A stretch of DNA of 47,529 nt from Clostridia bacterium (lineage in GTDB: Bacteria; Bacillota; Clostridia; Christensenellales; Aristaeellaceae): contig JAGBBA010000002.1 of NCBI GenBank assembly GCA_017938695.1, positions 1-47,529 of the forward strand, in the 5' to 3' direction. The position numbers and the translations under genes are program-made. Of this stretch, positions 8,698 to 16,800 are shown one piece after another. Numbering within the stretch: position 1 is the stretch's first letter; every line of letters begins with the position of its first letter. The notes under the pieces were generated by a model. The model did not search any database and was not told the origin of the DNA. It saw only the letters and a list, made by a program, of their open reading frames with translations.

Positions 8698-9437
8698 CAC
8701 TGCGCCTCCTTTCCCTGGCCGAACACCGCATCGAAGGCTTCGGTACCGAACACGCGCTCCGCCGGGCCCTGGGCCAGCACGGTTTTATCCAGCAGCACCA
8801 CATGGTCGGCATAGCTGCGCACCAGGTTCAGGTCGTGGCTCACCAGCAGAATCGCCATGTGGTGGGTCTCCTTCAGCCGCAAAACCGTATCCAGGAACAT
8901 GTTCAGGCCGTTCTGGTCCACACCGGAAACAGGCTCATCCAGCACCAGCAGGTCAGGGGCCGGGTGCAGGGCCAGGGCCAGCAGCACGCGCTGCAGTTCG
9001 CCGCCGGAGCACCGCCCCAGGGGACGCTGAGCCAGGTCGGCTGCTTCCACGGTGGCCAGGGCATCGCGCACCGCCTGCCGGGTCTTTTTGCTCACGCCCG
9101 TCCACACGGGCCGCCGGGTGAAAGCCGCGGCCATGAAGTCCTCCACGGTCACGGGCATTTCCTTGTCGAAATGCAGGTGCTGGGGCACATACCCCGTCCG
9201 CAGGTGAGGGATATCCCGTCCGTGGTCATCCACATGGCGGATGCTGCCCCCGTGGGGCAATTCCCCCAGCAGGGCGCGGATCAGCGTGGTCTTGCCTGCG
9301 CCGTTCTGGCCGATCAGCGCGGTGAGCTGCCCGCAGTGGATGTGCATGGATACATCGTGCAGGAGCGTCTGCCCGCCCCGCTGCACCGATACATCCTCCA
9401 ACCCTATATGACAAAGGGAACAATGATGTTCCGGCAT
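8697..9437 (-). CDS. znuC: Zinc/manganese ABC transporter ATPase
   Basis: A 246-residue ATPase. Visible: Walker A GQNGAGKTT, Q-loop YVPQHLHFD, signature SGGELQRV, Walker B LLVLDEPVSGVD and switch His LLVSHDLN. The FDKEMPVTVEDF segment following the Q-loop is typical of ZnuC/MntB-type ATPases. I start at the ATG at 9437 (MPEHHC), which has GAGGAGG nine bases upstream; the open frame runs further upstream but across the promoter region. It forms a two-gene operon with the permease. The N-terminal CSLCH stretch is unusual and could bind metal, but this is only a remark on composition. Confidence 0.87.
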   Translation of the reverse strand: MPEHHCSLCHIGLEDVSVQRGGQTLLHDVSMHIHCGQLTALIGQNGAGKTTLIRALLGELPHGGSIRHVDDHGRDIPHLRTGYVPQHLHFDKEMPVTVEDFMAAAFTRRPVWTGVSKKTRQAVRDALATVEAADLAQRPLGRCSGGELQRVLLALALHPAPDLLVLDEPVSGVDQNGLNMFLDTVLRLKETHHMAILLVSHDLNLVRSYADHVVLLDKTVLAQGPAERVFGTEAFDAVFGQGKEAQ

Positions 9438-9470
9438 AAGCTGCCTCCTCGAAAATGCTTTCTCCAATTT

Positions 9471-9479
9471 ATTATACCA
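9471..9479 (-). promoter_or_regulatory. Extended -10 promoter of znuCB
   Basis: TGGTATAAT on the minus strand (9479-9471) is an extended -10 element 34 bases upstream of the znuC start; I see no good -35 box. Farther upstream, between the divergent genes (9511-9530), lies an AT-rich stretch containing GATATTGATAAC, which matches the Fur-type GATAATGATAAT pattern at 10 of 12 positions. Control by a Fur-family metal sensor is a weak inference. Confidence 0.55.
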
Positions 9480-9546
9480 CAAACAGGCAGGACTTGGTGT
9501 CTTTTTCGCGTATATTATTGATATTGATAACAAGGAGGTTTTCCCC

Positions 9547-9993
9547 ATGATCGCATTGGCCTGTGACCATACCGGCATCGAGCTGAAAAAGGAAATCATG
9601 TCCCTGCTGGACAGCATGAACCTGGAGTATAAAGACTTCGGCACCAACGAGGCCGTCAGCTGCGACTATCCCATCTACGGCTACCGCGCCGCCAAGGCCG
9701 TGGCCTCTGGCGAGTGCGACCGGGGCATCCTGCTTTGCGGCACCGGCATCGGCATCGGCATCGCCGCCAGCAAGGTGAAGGGCGTGCGCGTCTGCACCTG
9801 CTCCGACGTCTACTCCGCCGAGCTCTCCAAGCGTCATAACAATTCCAACATCCTCACCATGGGTGCCCGCGTCGTCGGTGCCGACCTGGCCAAGATGATC
9901 GCCACCCACTGGCTCACCGCCGAGTTCGAAGGCGGCCGCCACCAGCGTCGCATCGACATGATCGCCGCCATCGAGAACGGCGAAGAGCTGTAA
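9547..9993 (+). CDS. rpiB: Ribose-5-phosphate isomerase B (RpiB/LacAB family)
   Basis: A 148-residue protein, the normal RpiB length. It interconverts ribose 5-phosphate and ribulose 5-phosphate in the pentose phosphate pathway. Family marks: ACDHTG at 5-10, GILLCGTGIGIGIAASK with the active-site cysteine C64, and SKRHNNSN with H97. An AAGGAGG lies eight bases ahead of the ATG. Transcribed alone, divergent from znuCB; the stop codon is part of a strong hairpin. Related sugar phosphate isomerases acting on allose- or galactose-6-phosphate share this fold, so the substrate is probable rather than certain. Confidence 0.92.
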   Translation: MIALACDHTGIELKKEIMSLLDSMNLEYKDFGTNEAVSCDYPIYGYRAAKAVASGECDRGILLCGTGIGIGIAASKVKGVRVCTCSDVYSAELSKRHNNSNILTMGARVVGADLAKMIATHWLTAEFEGGRHQRRIDMIAAIENGEEL

Positions 9994-10073
9994 GAGGGGG
10001 CTTTGCCCCCTCTTAACTCCCCCAGGAGGGGCTCTGCCCCTCCACCCCGCTTAAGGGCCCTTCGGCCCTTAAG
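9991..10073 (+). terminator. Three tandem GC-rich hairpins after rpiB
   Basis: Three perfect hairpins lie in a row. Arms 9991-10001/10005-10015 (TAAGAGGGGGC, starting at the rpiB stop codon), 10025-10032/10036-10043 (GGAGGGGC) and 10050-10059/10064-10073 (CTTAAGGGCC). Loops are 3-4 bases. None has a good T-run, so termination may be weak or bidirectional. The arrangement looks like a dispersed repeat cluster that also caps the rpiB transcript. Confidence 0.6.
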
Positions 10074-10121
10074 AATCCCATTCGGGGATGACGCTGCAGG
10101 GTGATCTTCGAGCTGGGGTCA

Positions 10122-10271
10122 CGGCGCATAACGGATGCGCCGCGACGCTGGGCAAGGCACGCGCCACCTCATCCGGCCTCACTTCGTTCGGCCACCTTCC
10201 CCTCAAGGGGAAGGCAAAATACTGGTGCCCACACTTTCAATTCCGCATTCCGCATTCCGAATTCCGAATTC
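10122..10271. repeat. Mosaic of short palindromes and the AATTC/GCATTCC repeat
   Basis: Gene-free DNA before the dipeptidase. It holds CGGCGCAT (10122-10129)/ATGCGCCG (10135-10142), and CCTTCCCCT (10195-10203)/AGGGGAAGG (10206-10214). Then, at about 10238-10271, come tandem units of AATTCCGCATTCCG type. The last motif recurs at 26934-27010 in this window, so it is a dispersed element. No gene is visible between 9994 and 10290. Confidence 0.65.
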
Positions 10272-10290
10272 TCCGAAAGGAGCTCCTCCC

Positions 10291-11190
10291 ATGTACATCA
10301 CCGACACTCATTCCGACACCCTTTTCGCCATGGCCCTGCAGCCCAATGATCCGCTGATGATCACCCCTGAGCGGCTGCGCGCAGGCGGCGTGACCCTGCA
10401 GGTCTGCGCCCTGTGGACGGGCCGCCACGGCAACAAGGGCGACGTGGACGCCATTGTGAATGCCGAGCTGGCCGCCATGCCCCGGTTGATGGAGGCCGGC
10501 ATCCGCAAGGTAGACGACCCGGCCGAGGCTAAGGACGGCGAAAATTGCTTCATGCTTTCCATTGAGGGCGGCGAGGTGTTCGAGAAGGGCATCCATACCG
10601 TGCAGGAATGGCGCGACAAGGGTGTGCGCATGGCCGCCCTTTTGTGGAACAACGAGAACGCCCTGGGCTATCCGGCCAAGTCCGGCGACAAGCGGGGCCT
10701 GACGGCTTATGGCCTGGAGGTTTCCAAAGAGATGCAGCGGCTGGGCATGGCGGTGGACGTGTCCCACCTGAACGAGGCCGGCTTCTACGACCTGTTCAGC
10801 AAGACCAACAAGCCGCCCATGGCCTCCCACAGCTGCTGCCGCAAGCTGTGCAATCACTTCCGCAACCTGACCGATGATCAGCTGCGCCTGATGATCCGCG
10901 AGGGCGGCTTCGTGGGTGTGAACTTCTACCCCCACTTCCTGGCGGAAAACGGCAAGGCGGATGCCGCGCTCATCGCTCGGCATATCGACCACATCTGCCA
11001 GCTGGGCGGCGCGGAGATCGTGGGCTTCGGCTCCGACTTCGACGGCATTGAGGTCACCCCCAGCGATGTGAACCACCCCGGCGAGATCCCCAACCTGCTG
11101 GAGGCCCTGCGCAAGCTGGGCTATGACGATGCCGCCATTGCTGGCATCGCCGGTGAAAACCTGAAAAAGTACTTCCAGCGCATTGCATGA
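10291..11190 (+). CDS. Membrane dipeptidase, peptidase family M19
   Basis: A 299-residue zinc dipeptidase of the renal-dipeptidase family, which cleaves a range of dipeptides including some with D-residues. Zinc and active-site marks are in place: DTHSDTL (H7, D9), MLSIEGGE (bridging Glu), DVSHLNEAGF, MASHSCC and GFGSDFDGIE. The start at 10291 has AAAGGAG eight bases before it. An open frame runs further upstream, but that part only translates intergenic repeats. There is no signal peptide, so it should be cytoplasmic. It is monocistronic, with a strong terminator right after it. The true substrate is unknown. Confidence 0.9.
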   Translation: MYITDTHSDTLFAMALQPNDPLMITPERLRAGGVTLQVCALWTGRHGNKGDVDAIVNAELAAMPRLMEAGIRKVDDPAEAKDGENCFMLSIEGGEVFEKGIHTVQEWRDKGVRMAALLWNNENALGYPAKSGDKRGLTAYGLEVSKEMQRLGMAVDVSHLNEAGFYDLFSKTNKPPMASHSCCRKLCNHFRNLTDDQLRLMIREGGFVGVNFYPHFLAENGKADAALIARHIDHICQLGGAEIVGFGSDFDGIEVTPSDVNHPGEIPNLLEALRKLGYDDAAIAGIAGENLKKYFQRIA

Positions 11191-11215
11191 TGGCTCCTAT
11201 ATTTCAATAACCTTT

Positions 11216-11246
11216 GCACGATGGTTTTGCTCCATCGTGCTTTTTT
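11216..11246 (+). terminator. Intrinsic terminator after the dipeptidase
   Basis: GCACGATGG (11216-11224) and CCATCGTGC (11232-11240) form a perfect 9-bp stem with a 7-base loop, followed by six T residues. Confidence 0.92.
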
Positions 11247-11308
11247 GATACCGTTCAGCCCCGAAAACTGACCGATGAGGCAAAAATCCCCCTTTTTCCT
11301 TCGCAGGC

Positions 11309-11317
11309 TGGTATAAT
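11309..11317 (+). promoter_or_regulatory. Extended -10 promoter of the ABC-2 exporter operon
   Basis: TGGTATAAT is an extended -10 element 31 bases before the ATPase start; no clear -35 box is seen. It follows the dipeptidase terminator, so the exporter genes form a new transcript. Confidence 0.7.
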
Positions 11318-11348
11318 CGGCCCTGCAATAACACCTGTGGAGGAGCTT

Positions 11349-12077
11349 ATGGACGCCATCAAAACCATGGACCTGACCAAGCAATACAAAGATGTGACTG
11401 CCGTCGATCACCTGAACCTGACCATCCGGCAGGGCGAACTGTTTTCCCTGCTGGGCGTGAACGGCGCAGGCAAGACCACCACCATCAAGATGCTTTCCTG
11501 TCTTTCCGCCCCTACCAGCGGCGATGCCCTTGTGGGCGGCAGCAGCATCGTCAGCGACGCACTGAAGGTGAAGAGCCTCATCGGCGTTTCGCCCCAGGAG
11601 ACCGCCGTTGCCCCCAACCTGTCCGTGAAGGAAAATCTGGAGCTCATGTGCGGCATCCACGGCTTTGCCCGGGACAAACGCCTGGCCAAAGTGGACGAGC
11701 TTTCGCGCCAGCTGGATCTGAACAGCGTTCTTTCCAAGCGGGCCGGGAAGCTCTCCGGCGGCTGGCAGCGCAGGGTCAGCATCGCCATGGCCCTGATCAG
11801 CGAGCCCGCCATCCTCTTCCTGGACGAGCCCACCCTGGGCCTGGACGTGATCGCCCGCAGCGAGCTGTGGGATGTGATCCGCGCCCTGAAGGGGAAGATC
11901 ACCATCATCCTGACCACCCACTACATGGAGGAAGCCGAAGCCCTGTCCGACCGCATCGGCATTATGAAAAGCGGCCGCCTGCTGATGACCGGCACAGCCG
12001 GTGAGCTGATGGCCCATGCCGGTACCGACCGGTTTGAGGATGCGTTTATTTCCATCGTGAAGGAGGCTCAAGCATGA
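11349..12077 (+). CDS. ABC-2 type exporter ATPase
   Basis: A 242-residue ATPase of the drug/antibiotic exporter type (CcmA/YhaQ-like). Visible: Walker A GVNGAGKTTT, Q-loop GVSPQETAVAPNL, signature LSGGWQRRV, Walker B ILFLDEPTLGLD and switch His TTHYMEEAE. The start at 11349 is preceded by GGAGGAG. Its last four bases overlap the start of the permease gene (ATGA), so the two are coupled and form one exporter. Substrate unknown; such pairs often export peptides, lipids or drugs. Confidence 0.88.
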   Translation: MDAIKTMDLTKQYKDVTAVDHLNLTIRQGELFSLLGVNGAGKTTTIKMLSCLSAPTSGDALVGGSSIVSDALKVKSLIGVSPQETAVAPNLSVKENLELMCGIHGFARDKRLAKVDELSRQLDLNSVLSKRAGKLSGGWQRRVSIAMALISEPAILFLDEPTLGLDVIARSELWDVIRALKGKITIILTTHYMEEAEALSDRIGIMKSGRLLMTGTAGELMAHAGTDRFEDAFISIVKEAQA

Positions 12078-12805
12078 GAACTTTTCTGTTTGCCAAACGC
12101 TGCGCCAAGGAGATCCTGCGCGACCCGCTGAACATGATGTTCGGCCTTGGGTTCCCCATCGTTCTGCTTCTGCTGCTCAGTGCCATCCAGGCCAATATCC
12201 CCGTGCCGCTGTTCACCATTGAAAAGCTGGCCCCGGGGCTGAGCGTCTTCGGGCTTTCCTTCATGACGCTGTTCTCCGCCACCCTGGTGGCCCGTGACCG
12301 GGAGAGTGCCTTCCTGCAGCGGCTGTACACCACGCCCCTGCGGCCGGTGGATTACATCCTGGGCTACATGCTGCCCCTGCTGCCCATCGCCGTGGCGCAG
12401 AGCGGCGTGTGCTACCTGGCAGCCATGCTGCTGGGCCTGCCCGCGAGCATCCACATCCTGCATGCGCTGTGGACGCTGCTGCCCATCGCCGCGTTTTACA
12501 TTGCCCTGGGCCTGTTGTGCGGCAGCGTGTTCAATGTGAAGCAGGTGGGCGGCATCTGCGGTGCGCTGCTGACCAACCTTTCCGCCTGGCTTTCCGGCAT
12601 CTGGTTCGATCTGGATCTGGTGGGCGGTGCGTTTGCCAAGGTGGCCTATGCGCTGCCCTTCGTCCACGGAGTGGAGGCCCAGCGTGCCGTGGTGGGCGGC
12701 GACCTGGCCGGGGCCTGGCCTCACCTGCTGCCCGTCATCGGTTATGCGGCGGTGATTCTCGCTGGGGCGGTGGTGCTGTTCCTGCGGCAGATGAAAAAGC
12801 AGTAA
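12074..12805 (+). CDS. ABC-2 type exporter permease
   Basis: A 243-residue membrane protein with about six hydrophobic helices. The N-terminal amphipathic start (FAKRCAKEILRDPLNMMF) leading to the first helix and the internal ARDRESAFLQRLYTTPLRPVDYILG loop are characteristic of ABC2_membrane proteins: a conserved E(R/S)..G/S..L..T.P loop between helices 2 and 3. It partners the ATPase with which it overlaps by four bases. Confidence 0.83.
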   Translation: MRTFLFAKRCAKEILRDPLNMMFGLGFPIVLLLLLSAIQANIPVPLFTIEKLAPGLSVFGLSFMTLFSATLVARDRESAFLQRLYTTPLRPVDYILGYMLPLLPIAVAQSGVCYLAAMLLGLPASIHILHALWTLLPIAAFYIALGLLCGSVFNVKQVGGICGALLTNLSAWLSGIWFDLDLVGGAFAKVAYALPFVHGVEAQRAVVGGDLAGAWPHLLPVIGYAAVILAGAVVLFLRQMKKQ

Positions 12806-12868
12806 CGTATACCCGGCGTGGTGCGATGCCATACTAACGGTCAGGATCGACACCCGGGAGGCACCGCC

Positions 12869-13588
12869 ATGCTCCGCACCGAAAACCTGACCAAGCTCTA
12901 CCCCCTCAGCGGCGGCACCGTGGCCGCGCTGGATCATGTGAACCTGCATGTGAAGGCAAGCGAGTACGCCGCCATCATCGGCCCCAGCGGCAGCGGCAAA
13001 AGCACGCTGATGCACATCTTAGGCTGCCTGGATAACCCTTCCTCCGGCAGCTACTGCCTGCACGGGCGTGACGTGGCCTCCCTGGGCAAGGACGAGCTGG
13101 CCCGGGTGCGGGGCGAGGAGATCGGCTTTGTGTTCCAGGGCTTCCAGCTGCTGCCGCGCCTGACTGCCGAGGAAAACGTGGCCCTGCCCCTGCTTTTGTG
13201 CGGTATCCCCGCCCGACAACGCACCGAAACCGCCCGCCGCCTTTTGACCCGGGTGGGCCTGGGGCAGCGGCTGCAGCACACCCCCAGCCAGCTTTCCGGC
13301 GGCCAGCAGCAGCGGGTGGCCATCGCCCGGGCCCTGGCCCGCGACCCGGCTGTGCTTCTGGCCGACGAGCCCACCGGCAACCTGGACGGACAAGCCACCG
13401 CCGACGTGCTGGCCCTGCTGGATGAACTCCACCAGGAGGGCCGTACCATCCTGCTCATCACCCACGATGGCGTGGTCGCCCAGCGCGCCCAGCGGCAGAT
13501 CGCCATCAGCCAGGGGCGCATCATTCATGATTCCGGCATAAAAAACCCTTCTTTCGACAATTTTTCTCCAAAAATTATGACAAAATGA
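12869..13588 (+). CDS. LolD/MacB-like ABC transporter ATPase without adjacent permease
   Basis: A 239-residue ATPase of the FtsE/LolD/MacB/BceA group. Marks: [18 protein letters not shown] (Walker A plus group signature), [44 protein letters not shown] and LLITHDG. The start at 12869 follows GGGAGG. Normally such ATPases sit beside an FtsX-like permease; none is present. The preceding permease belongs to a different (ABC-2) class with its own ATPase, and the next gene is a response regulator. The last ~15 residues are polar and extend past the usual domain end. Its partner is probably encoded elsewhere. Confidence 0.82.
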   Translation: MLRTENLTKLYPLSGGTVAALDHVNLHVKASEYAAIIGPSGSGKSTLMHILGCLDNPSSGSYCLHGRDVASLGKDELARVRGEEIGFVFQGFQLLPRLTAEENVALPLLLCGIPARQRTETARRLLTRVGLGQRLQHTPSQLSGGQQQRVAIARALARDPAVLLADEPTGNLDGQATADVLALLDELHQEGRTILLITHDGVVAQRAQRQIAISQGRIIHDSGIKNPSFDNFSPKIMTK

Positions 13589-13600
13589 TTGCAAATCTAC

Positions 13601-13629
13601 TTGATTTATTTCATATTTTATCGTACAAT
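13601..13629 (+). promoter_or_regulatory. Promoter of the two-component/GerMN operon
   Basis: TTGATT (13601-13606), a 17-base spacer and TACAAT (13624-13629) form a near-consensus sigma-A promoter about 50 bases before the response regulator start. Confidence 0.75.
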
Positions 13630-13680
13630 TGATCCAGTGCCTTATCTTTTGGGGTGCAAATGAGGAAGGGTGTAAGTATT

Positions 13681-14373
13681 ATGGGCAAGCGCATTCTGCT
13701 GGTTGACGACGAGCCGTTGATTCTCAAGGGCCTGAAATATACGCTGGAACAGGAAGGTTATGAAACCGACAGTGCCATGGACGGCGAGGAGGCTCTCACC
13801 AAGTTCTTTGCGCAGCCTTATGACATGATCCTGCTGGACGTGATGCTGCCCAAGCTGGACGGCATCAGCGTGTGCCAGCGCATCCGCGAGCACAGCAATG
13901 TGCCGATCATCATGCTCACCGCCAAGGGCGAGGATATGGACAAGATCCTGGGCCTGGAATACGGTGCGGATGATTATATGACCAAGCCCTTCAACATCCT
14001 GGAGGTCAAGGCCCGCATCAAGACCATCCTGCGCCGTGCAGGCGGCATGCAGCCCGTGGAGGAGAAAAAGGTGCTGCGCGTGCGCGACATGGAGGTCAAC
14101 CTCATCAAGCGCACGGTGACCCTGGCCGGCAAGGAGGTTCGCCTCACCGCCAAGGAATTCGACCTGCTGCAACTGTTCATCAACAACCGCGGCAAGGTCT
14201 TCAGCCGCGAGCAGATGCTGGAAACTGTTTGGAAATACGACTATACCGGCGACGCCCGTACCGTGGACGTGCACATCCGCCGCCTGCGCGAGAAGATCGA
14301 GCGCAATACCTCCCAGCCGGAATTTATCTTTACCAAATGGGGAGTTGGTTACTATTTCACGGACAAGGACTAA
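13681..14373 (+). CDS. OmpR/PhoB-family response regulator
   Basis: A 230-residue DNA-binding regulator. Receiver domain 1-120: D9/D10, phosphorylation site D53 (MILLDVMLPKLDG), T80 and K102 (TKPF). Winged-helix domain ~130-228: RLTAKEFDLLQLF, REQMLETVWKYDYTGDARTVDVHIRRLREKIE and the terminal GVGYYF. The ATG at 13681 is preferred over a GTG/ATG farther upstream because the receiver begins right there. The kinase gene begins at, or overlaps, its end. It resembles WalR/MtrA/PhoB regulators, and the two GerMN lipoproteins that follow favour an envelope or cell-cycle role. Confidence 0.92.
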   Translation: MGKRILLVDDEPLILKGLKYTLEQEGYETDSAMDGEEALTKFFAQPYDMILLDVMLPKLDGISVCQRIREHSNVPIIMLTAKGEDMDKILGLEYGADDYMTKPFNILEVKARIKTILRRAGGMQPVEEKKVLRVRDMEVNLIKRTVTLAGKEVRLTAKEFDLLQLFINNRGKVFSREQMLETVWKYDYTGDARTVDVHIRRLREKIERNTSQPEFIFTKWGVGYYFTDKD

Positions 14374-15829
14374 GCTCCTGCCTTGGGCCAGCATCAGGTG
14401 GAAGATCCTGCTGGCCTTTCTTTTGATTATAGGCAGTTCTTTTGCGATCATGGCCTCTTCTCTTACCAACCTGGTCAGCGATCACCTTTATGAGCAGCGC
14501 ATCCGTCAAGACAGCCTTTCTGTTGAAAAGCTGGCCACGACCTTTGCGCCGCTTTTTCAGTCTGCCCAGGGGGATGCCCTGCAGGAAGCCCTGGTGGCCG
14601 CAGGCGGTGAAATGGGCGGCCGCCTCATGGTCATCGACGAGGACGGCAAGGTGCAGTTCGACAGCTTTTCCCGTTTGTGCGGAATACGCCTGCAATTGCC
14701 CGAGGTGCTGAGCATCCTCACCGGCGGCCAGAACACCGCCTACGGCATCCACCATCTGGAGGGCGGCCAGCACTCCCTCACCGCCGACGCAGCAGATGAA
14801 TATGTGGCTTACTGCACCGCCAGCATCATTGGCACCCGGGGCCGCCTGGGCGTGCTGCTTTTTGTTGCGCCCGTGCAGGAGATGATGACCAGCCTGAACA
14901 ACGTTCAACAGCAGCTCTTGCGCGTGTTCCTGGTGATCGCCACCGCTGCGCTGGTGGTGGCGATGGTGTTCTCCCGGGTCATCACCCGGCCCATCACCGC
15001 CCTGACCCGTACCATTCAGAAAATGGGCAAGGGCGACCTGTCTGCCCGTGTGAAGGTGCGCGGCTCCGGCGAAATGCGCCAGCTGGCGGAAAGCTACAAC
15101 ACCATGGCAGACCAGCTGGAACGGCTGGACCGCAGCCGCAACCAGTTTGTTTCCAACGCCTCCCACGAATTGAAAACGCCCCTGGCCACCATGAAGATCC
15201 TGCTGGAGAGCCTGATCTACCAGCCGGATATGCCTGCCGAGCTCCGGGCAGAATTCATGCAGGACATGAACCATGAGATCGACCGGCTGACCAGCATCAT
15301 CACCGATCTTTTGACCCTGACCCAGATGGACAGCCGCCGCATGGAGCTGCATACCTCCCTGGTGGACCTGTCCGAGCTGACTGAGGAGACCCTGCGCCTC
15401 CTGACCCCTGCTGCCGAGCAGCGCGGCCAGAACCTGACGGGCCGCGTCACCCCCGGCTGCACCCTGGTGGCCGACCGCTCCAAGCTGAGCCAGGTCATCT
15501 ACAACCTGACGGAAAACGGCCTGAAGTACACCCCCGACGGCGGCGAAGTGTCCGTAACGCTCTCGGTGGAAGGCCGCACAGCGGTGCTCACCGTGAAGGA
15601 CAACGGCGTGGGCATCCCTCCGGAGGATCAGGGCCACATTTTCGAGCGATTCTACCGGGTGGACAAGGCCCGCTCCCGGGAAACCGGCGGCACCGGCCTG
15701 GGCTTGAGCATCGTGCGGCAGATGGTCACGCTGCACAAGGGGCAGATCACCGTGGAAAGCGCGCCGGGCGAAGGCTCCACCTTCATCGTACGCCTGCCCA
15801 TGGACGGCAAGGAGGTATCCGCATCATGA
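14345..15829 (+). CDS. Membrane sensor histidine kinase
   Basis: About 480-494 residues: TM1 (~20-38), extracellular sensor (~40-190), TM2 (~192-212), HAMP with FSRVITRPITALTRTIQKMGKGDLSARV, HisKA SNASHELKTPLATMK (phospho-His), then HATPase with NLTENGLKYTPDGG, DNGVGIPPEDQ, FERFYRVDKARSRETGGTGLGLSIV. It pairs with the regulator directly upstream. The start is unclear. A TTG at 14345 has no usable ribosome site, while an in-frame CTG at 14378 lies eight bases after AAGGA, just past the regulator stop at 14373. Its end overlaps the next gene by four bases. Confidence 0.9.
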   Translation: MVTISRTRTKLLPWASIRWKILLAFLLIIGSSFAIMASSLTNLVSDHLYEQRIRQDSLSVEKLATTFAPLFQSAQGDALQEALVAAGGEMGGRLMVIDEDGKVQFDSFSRLCGIRLQLPEVLSILTGGQNTAYGIHHLEGGQHSLTADAADEYVAYCTASIIGTRGRLGVLLFVAPVQEMMTSLNNVQQQLLRVFLVIATAALVVAMVFSRVITRPITALTRTIQKMGKGDLSARVKVRGSGEMRQLAESYNTMADQLERLDRSRNQFVSNASHELKTPLATMKILLESLIYQPDMPAELRAEFMQDMNHEIDRLTSIITDLLTLTQMDSRRMELHTSLVDLSELTEETLRLLTPAAEQRGQNLTGRVTPGCTLVADRSKLSQVIYNLTENGLKYTPDGGEVSVTLSVEGRTAVLTVKDNGVGIPPEDQGHIFERFYRVDKARSRETGGTGLGLSIVRQMVTLHKGQITVESAPGEGSTFIVRLPMDGKEVSAS

Positions 15830-16800
15830 AAAAACGGCTGATCCCCCTCCTGCTGGCACTGCTTTTGCTTACCGCCTGCACCGCTCCCGGCGCAGGCCGC
15901 ACCGGCACCACCGCCACCAATGTGCCCGGCACCGCTCCCGTCCGGCCCGAGGCCATCGCCCCCGAAGACCTGGACAGTCGCGAGACCGCTACCCTGTATT
16001 TCCGCTACCTGTCCGAGCCTTATCTGGCCCCGGAAACGCGCATCATCACCCACTCCCCGTCCAAGCCCTACGAGCTTTCCCTGCTCACCGAGCTGCTCTC
16101 CGGCCCCGGCACCCATGCCGCCGACCTGACCAGCCTGTTCCCCACCGGCACCCAGGTGCTCTCCACCGTGACCCAGGGCCGCACCCTGTTCGTCACCCTG
16201 AGCCAGGAGATCATGTCCGGCTATGCGGACGACAAAAACGTGTCCCAACAGGAGCAGCAGCTCCGCCGCCAGCTTTGCATGCAAAGCCTGGTGGCCACCA
16301 TCACCGAGAATTGCGATATCGACCAGGTGCAGATCCTGGTGGAGCAGACGGACAACACCTCCGGCAGCCTGCGCCTGCAGGAGCGGTACTTCCTGATCGA
16401 TCCCCTGTCCACCTCCCTGGTGGGCCCCATGACCCGGGACGACGCTCTGCTGCTGACCCCCGGCAACACCGCTGAGGTGATTTGCCGTCTGTGGCTCAGC
16501 CGGGACTGGCAGCGGCTGTACCAGTACATCGCCCTGCGCGACCCCGTGACCGGCGTGGAGCGCAGCAGCTACCGCGACTTTGTTACCGCCATGGAAAACC
16601 TGCCCGTGCTGTGCGACTACGCCCTGTCCGGCGGCAGCGTAACGGCCGGTGGCGACCAGGCGACCTACTCCCTTTCCGCCGCCACGCTGCAATACAACCG
16701 GGAGACCCGGCACGAGGGCCGCATCCTGCGTCTGTGCCGGGAGAGCGGCATTTGGCGCGTGACGGTGAAACAGCTGACCGGCTGGCTGGAGGTGCAGTGA
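15826..16800 (+). CDS. GerMN-domain lipoprotein 1
   Basis: A 324-residue lipoprotein. MKKRLIPLLLALLLLTACTAP is a lipoprotein signal with lipobox LTAC. Residues ~60-180 form a GerMN domain: ATLYFRYLSEPYLAPETR, LLTELLSGPG, TSLFPTGTQVLSTVTQGRTLFVTLS. The remaining C-terminal part (~215-324) looks like a separate folded domain with YSLSAATLQYNRE. GerMN domains occur in spore germination protein GerM and in actinobacterial LpqB. Start overlaps the kinase stop (ATGA). Probably anchored outside the membrane and acting on or with the kinase sensor; inference. Confidence 0.83.
   Translation: MKKRLIPLLLALLLLTACTAPGAGRTGTTATNVPGTAPVRPEAIAPEDLDSRETATLYFRYLSEPYLAPETRIITHSPSKPYELSLLTELLSGPGTHAADLTSLFPTGTQVLSTVTQGRTLFVTLSQEIMSGYADDKNVSQQEQQLRRQLCMQSLVATITENCDIDQVQILVEQTDNTSGSLRLQERYFLIDPLSTSLVGPMTRDDALLLTPGNTAEVICRLWLSRDWQRLYQYIALRDPVTGVERSSYRDFVTAMENLPVLCDYALSGGSVTAGGDQATYSLSAATLQYNRETRHEGRILRLCRESGIWRVTVKQLTGWLEVQ

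Noticed and set aside
10238-10271. CRISPR-like tandem repeats
   Set aside because: The units are short, contiguous and without unique spacers; no cas genes are in the window.
12818-12868. Upstream extension of the LolD-like ATPase
   Set aside because: The ATG at 12869 has GGGAGG at proper distance and begins exactly where the family does.
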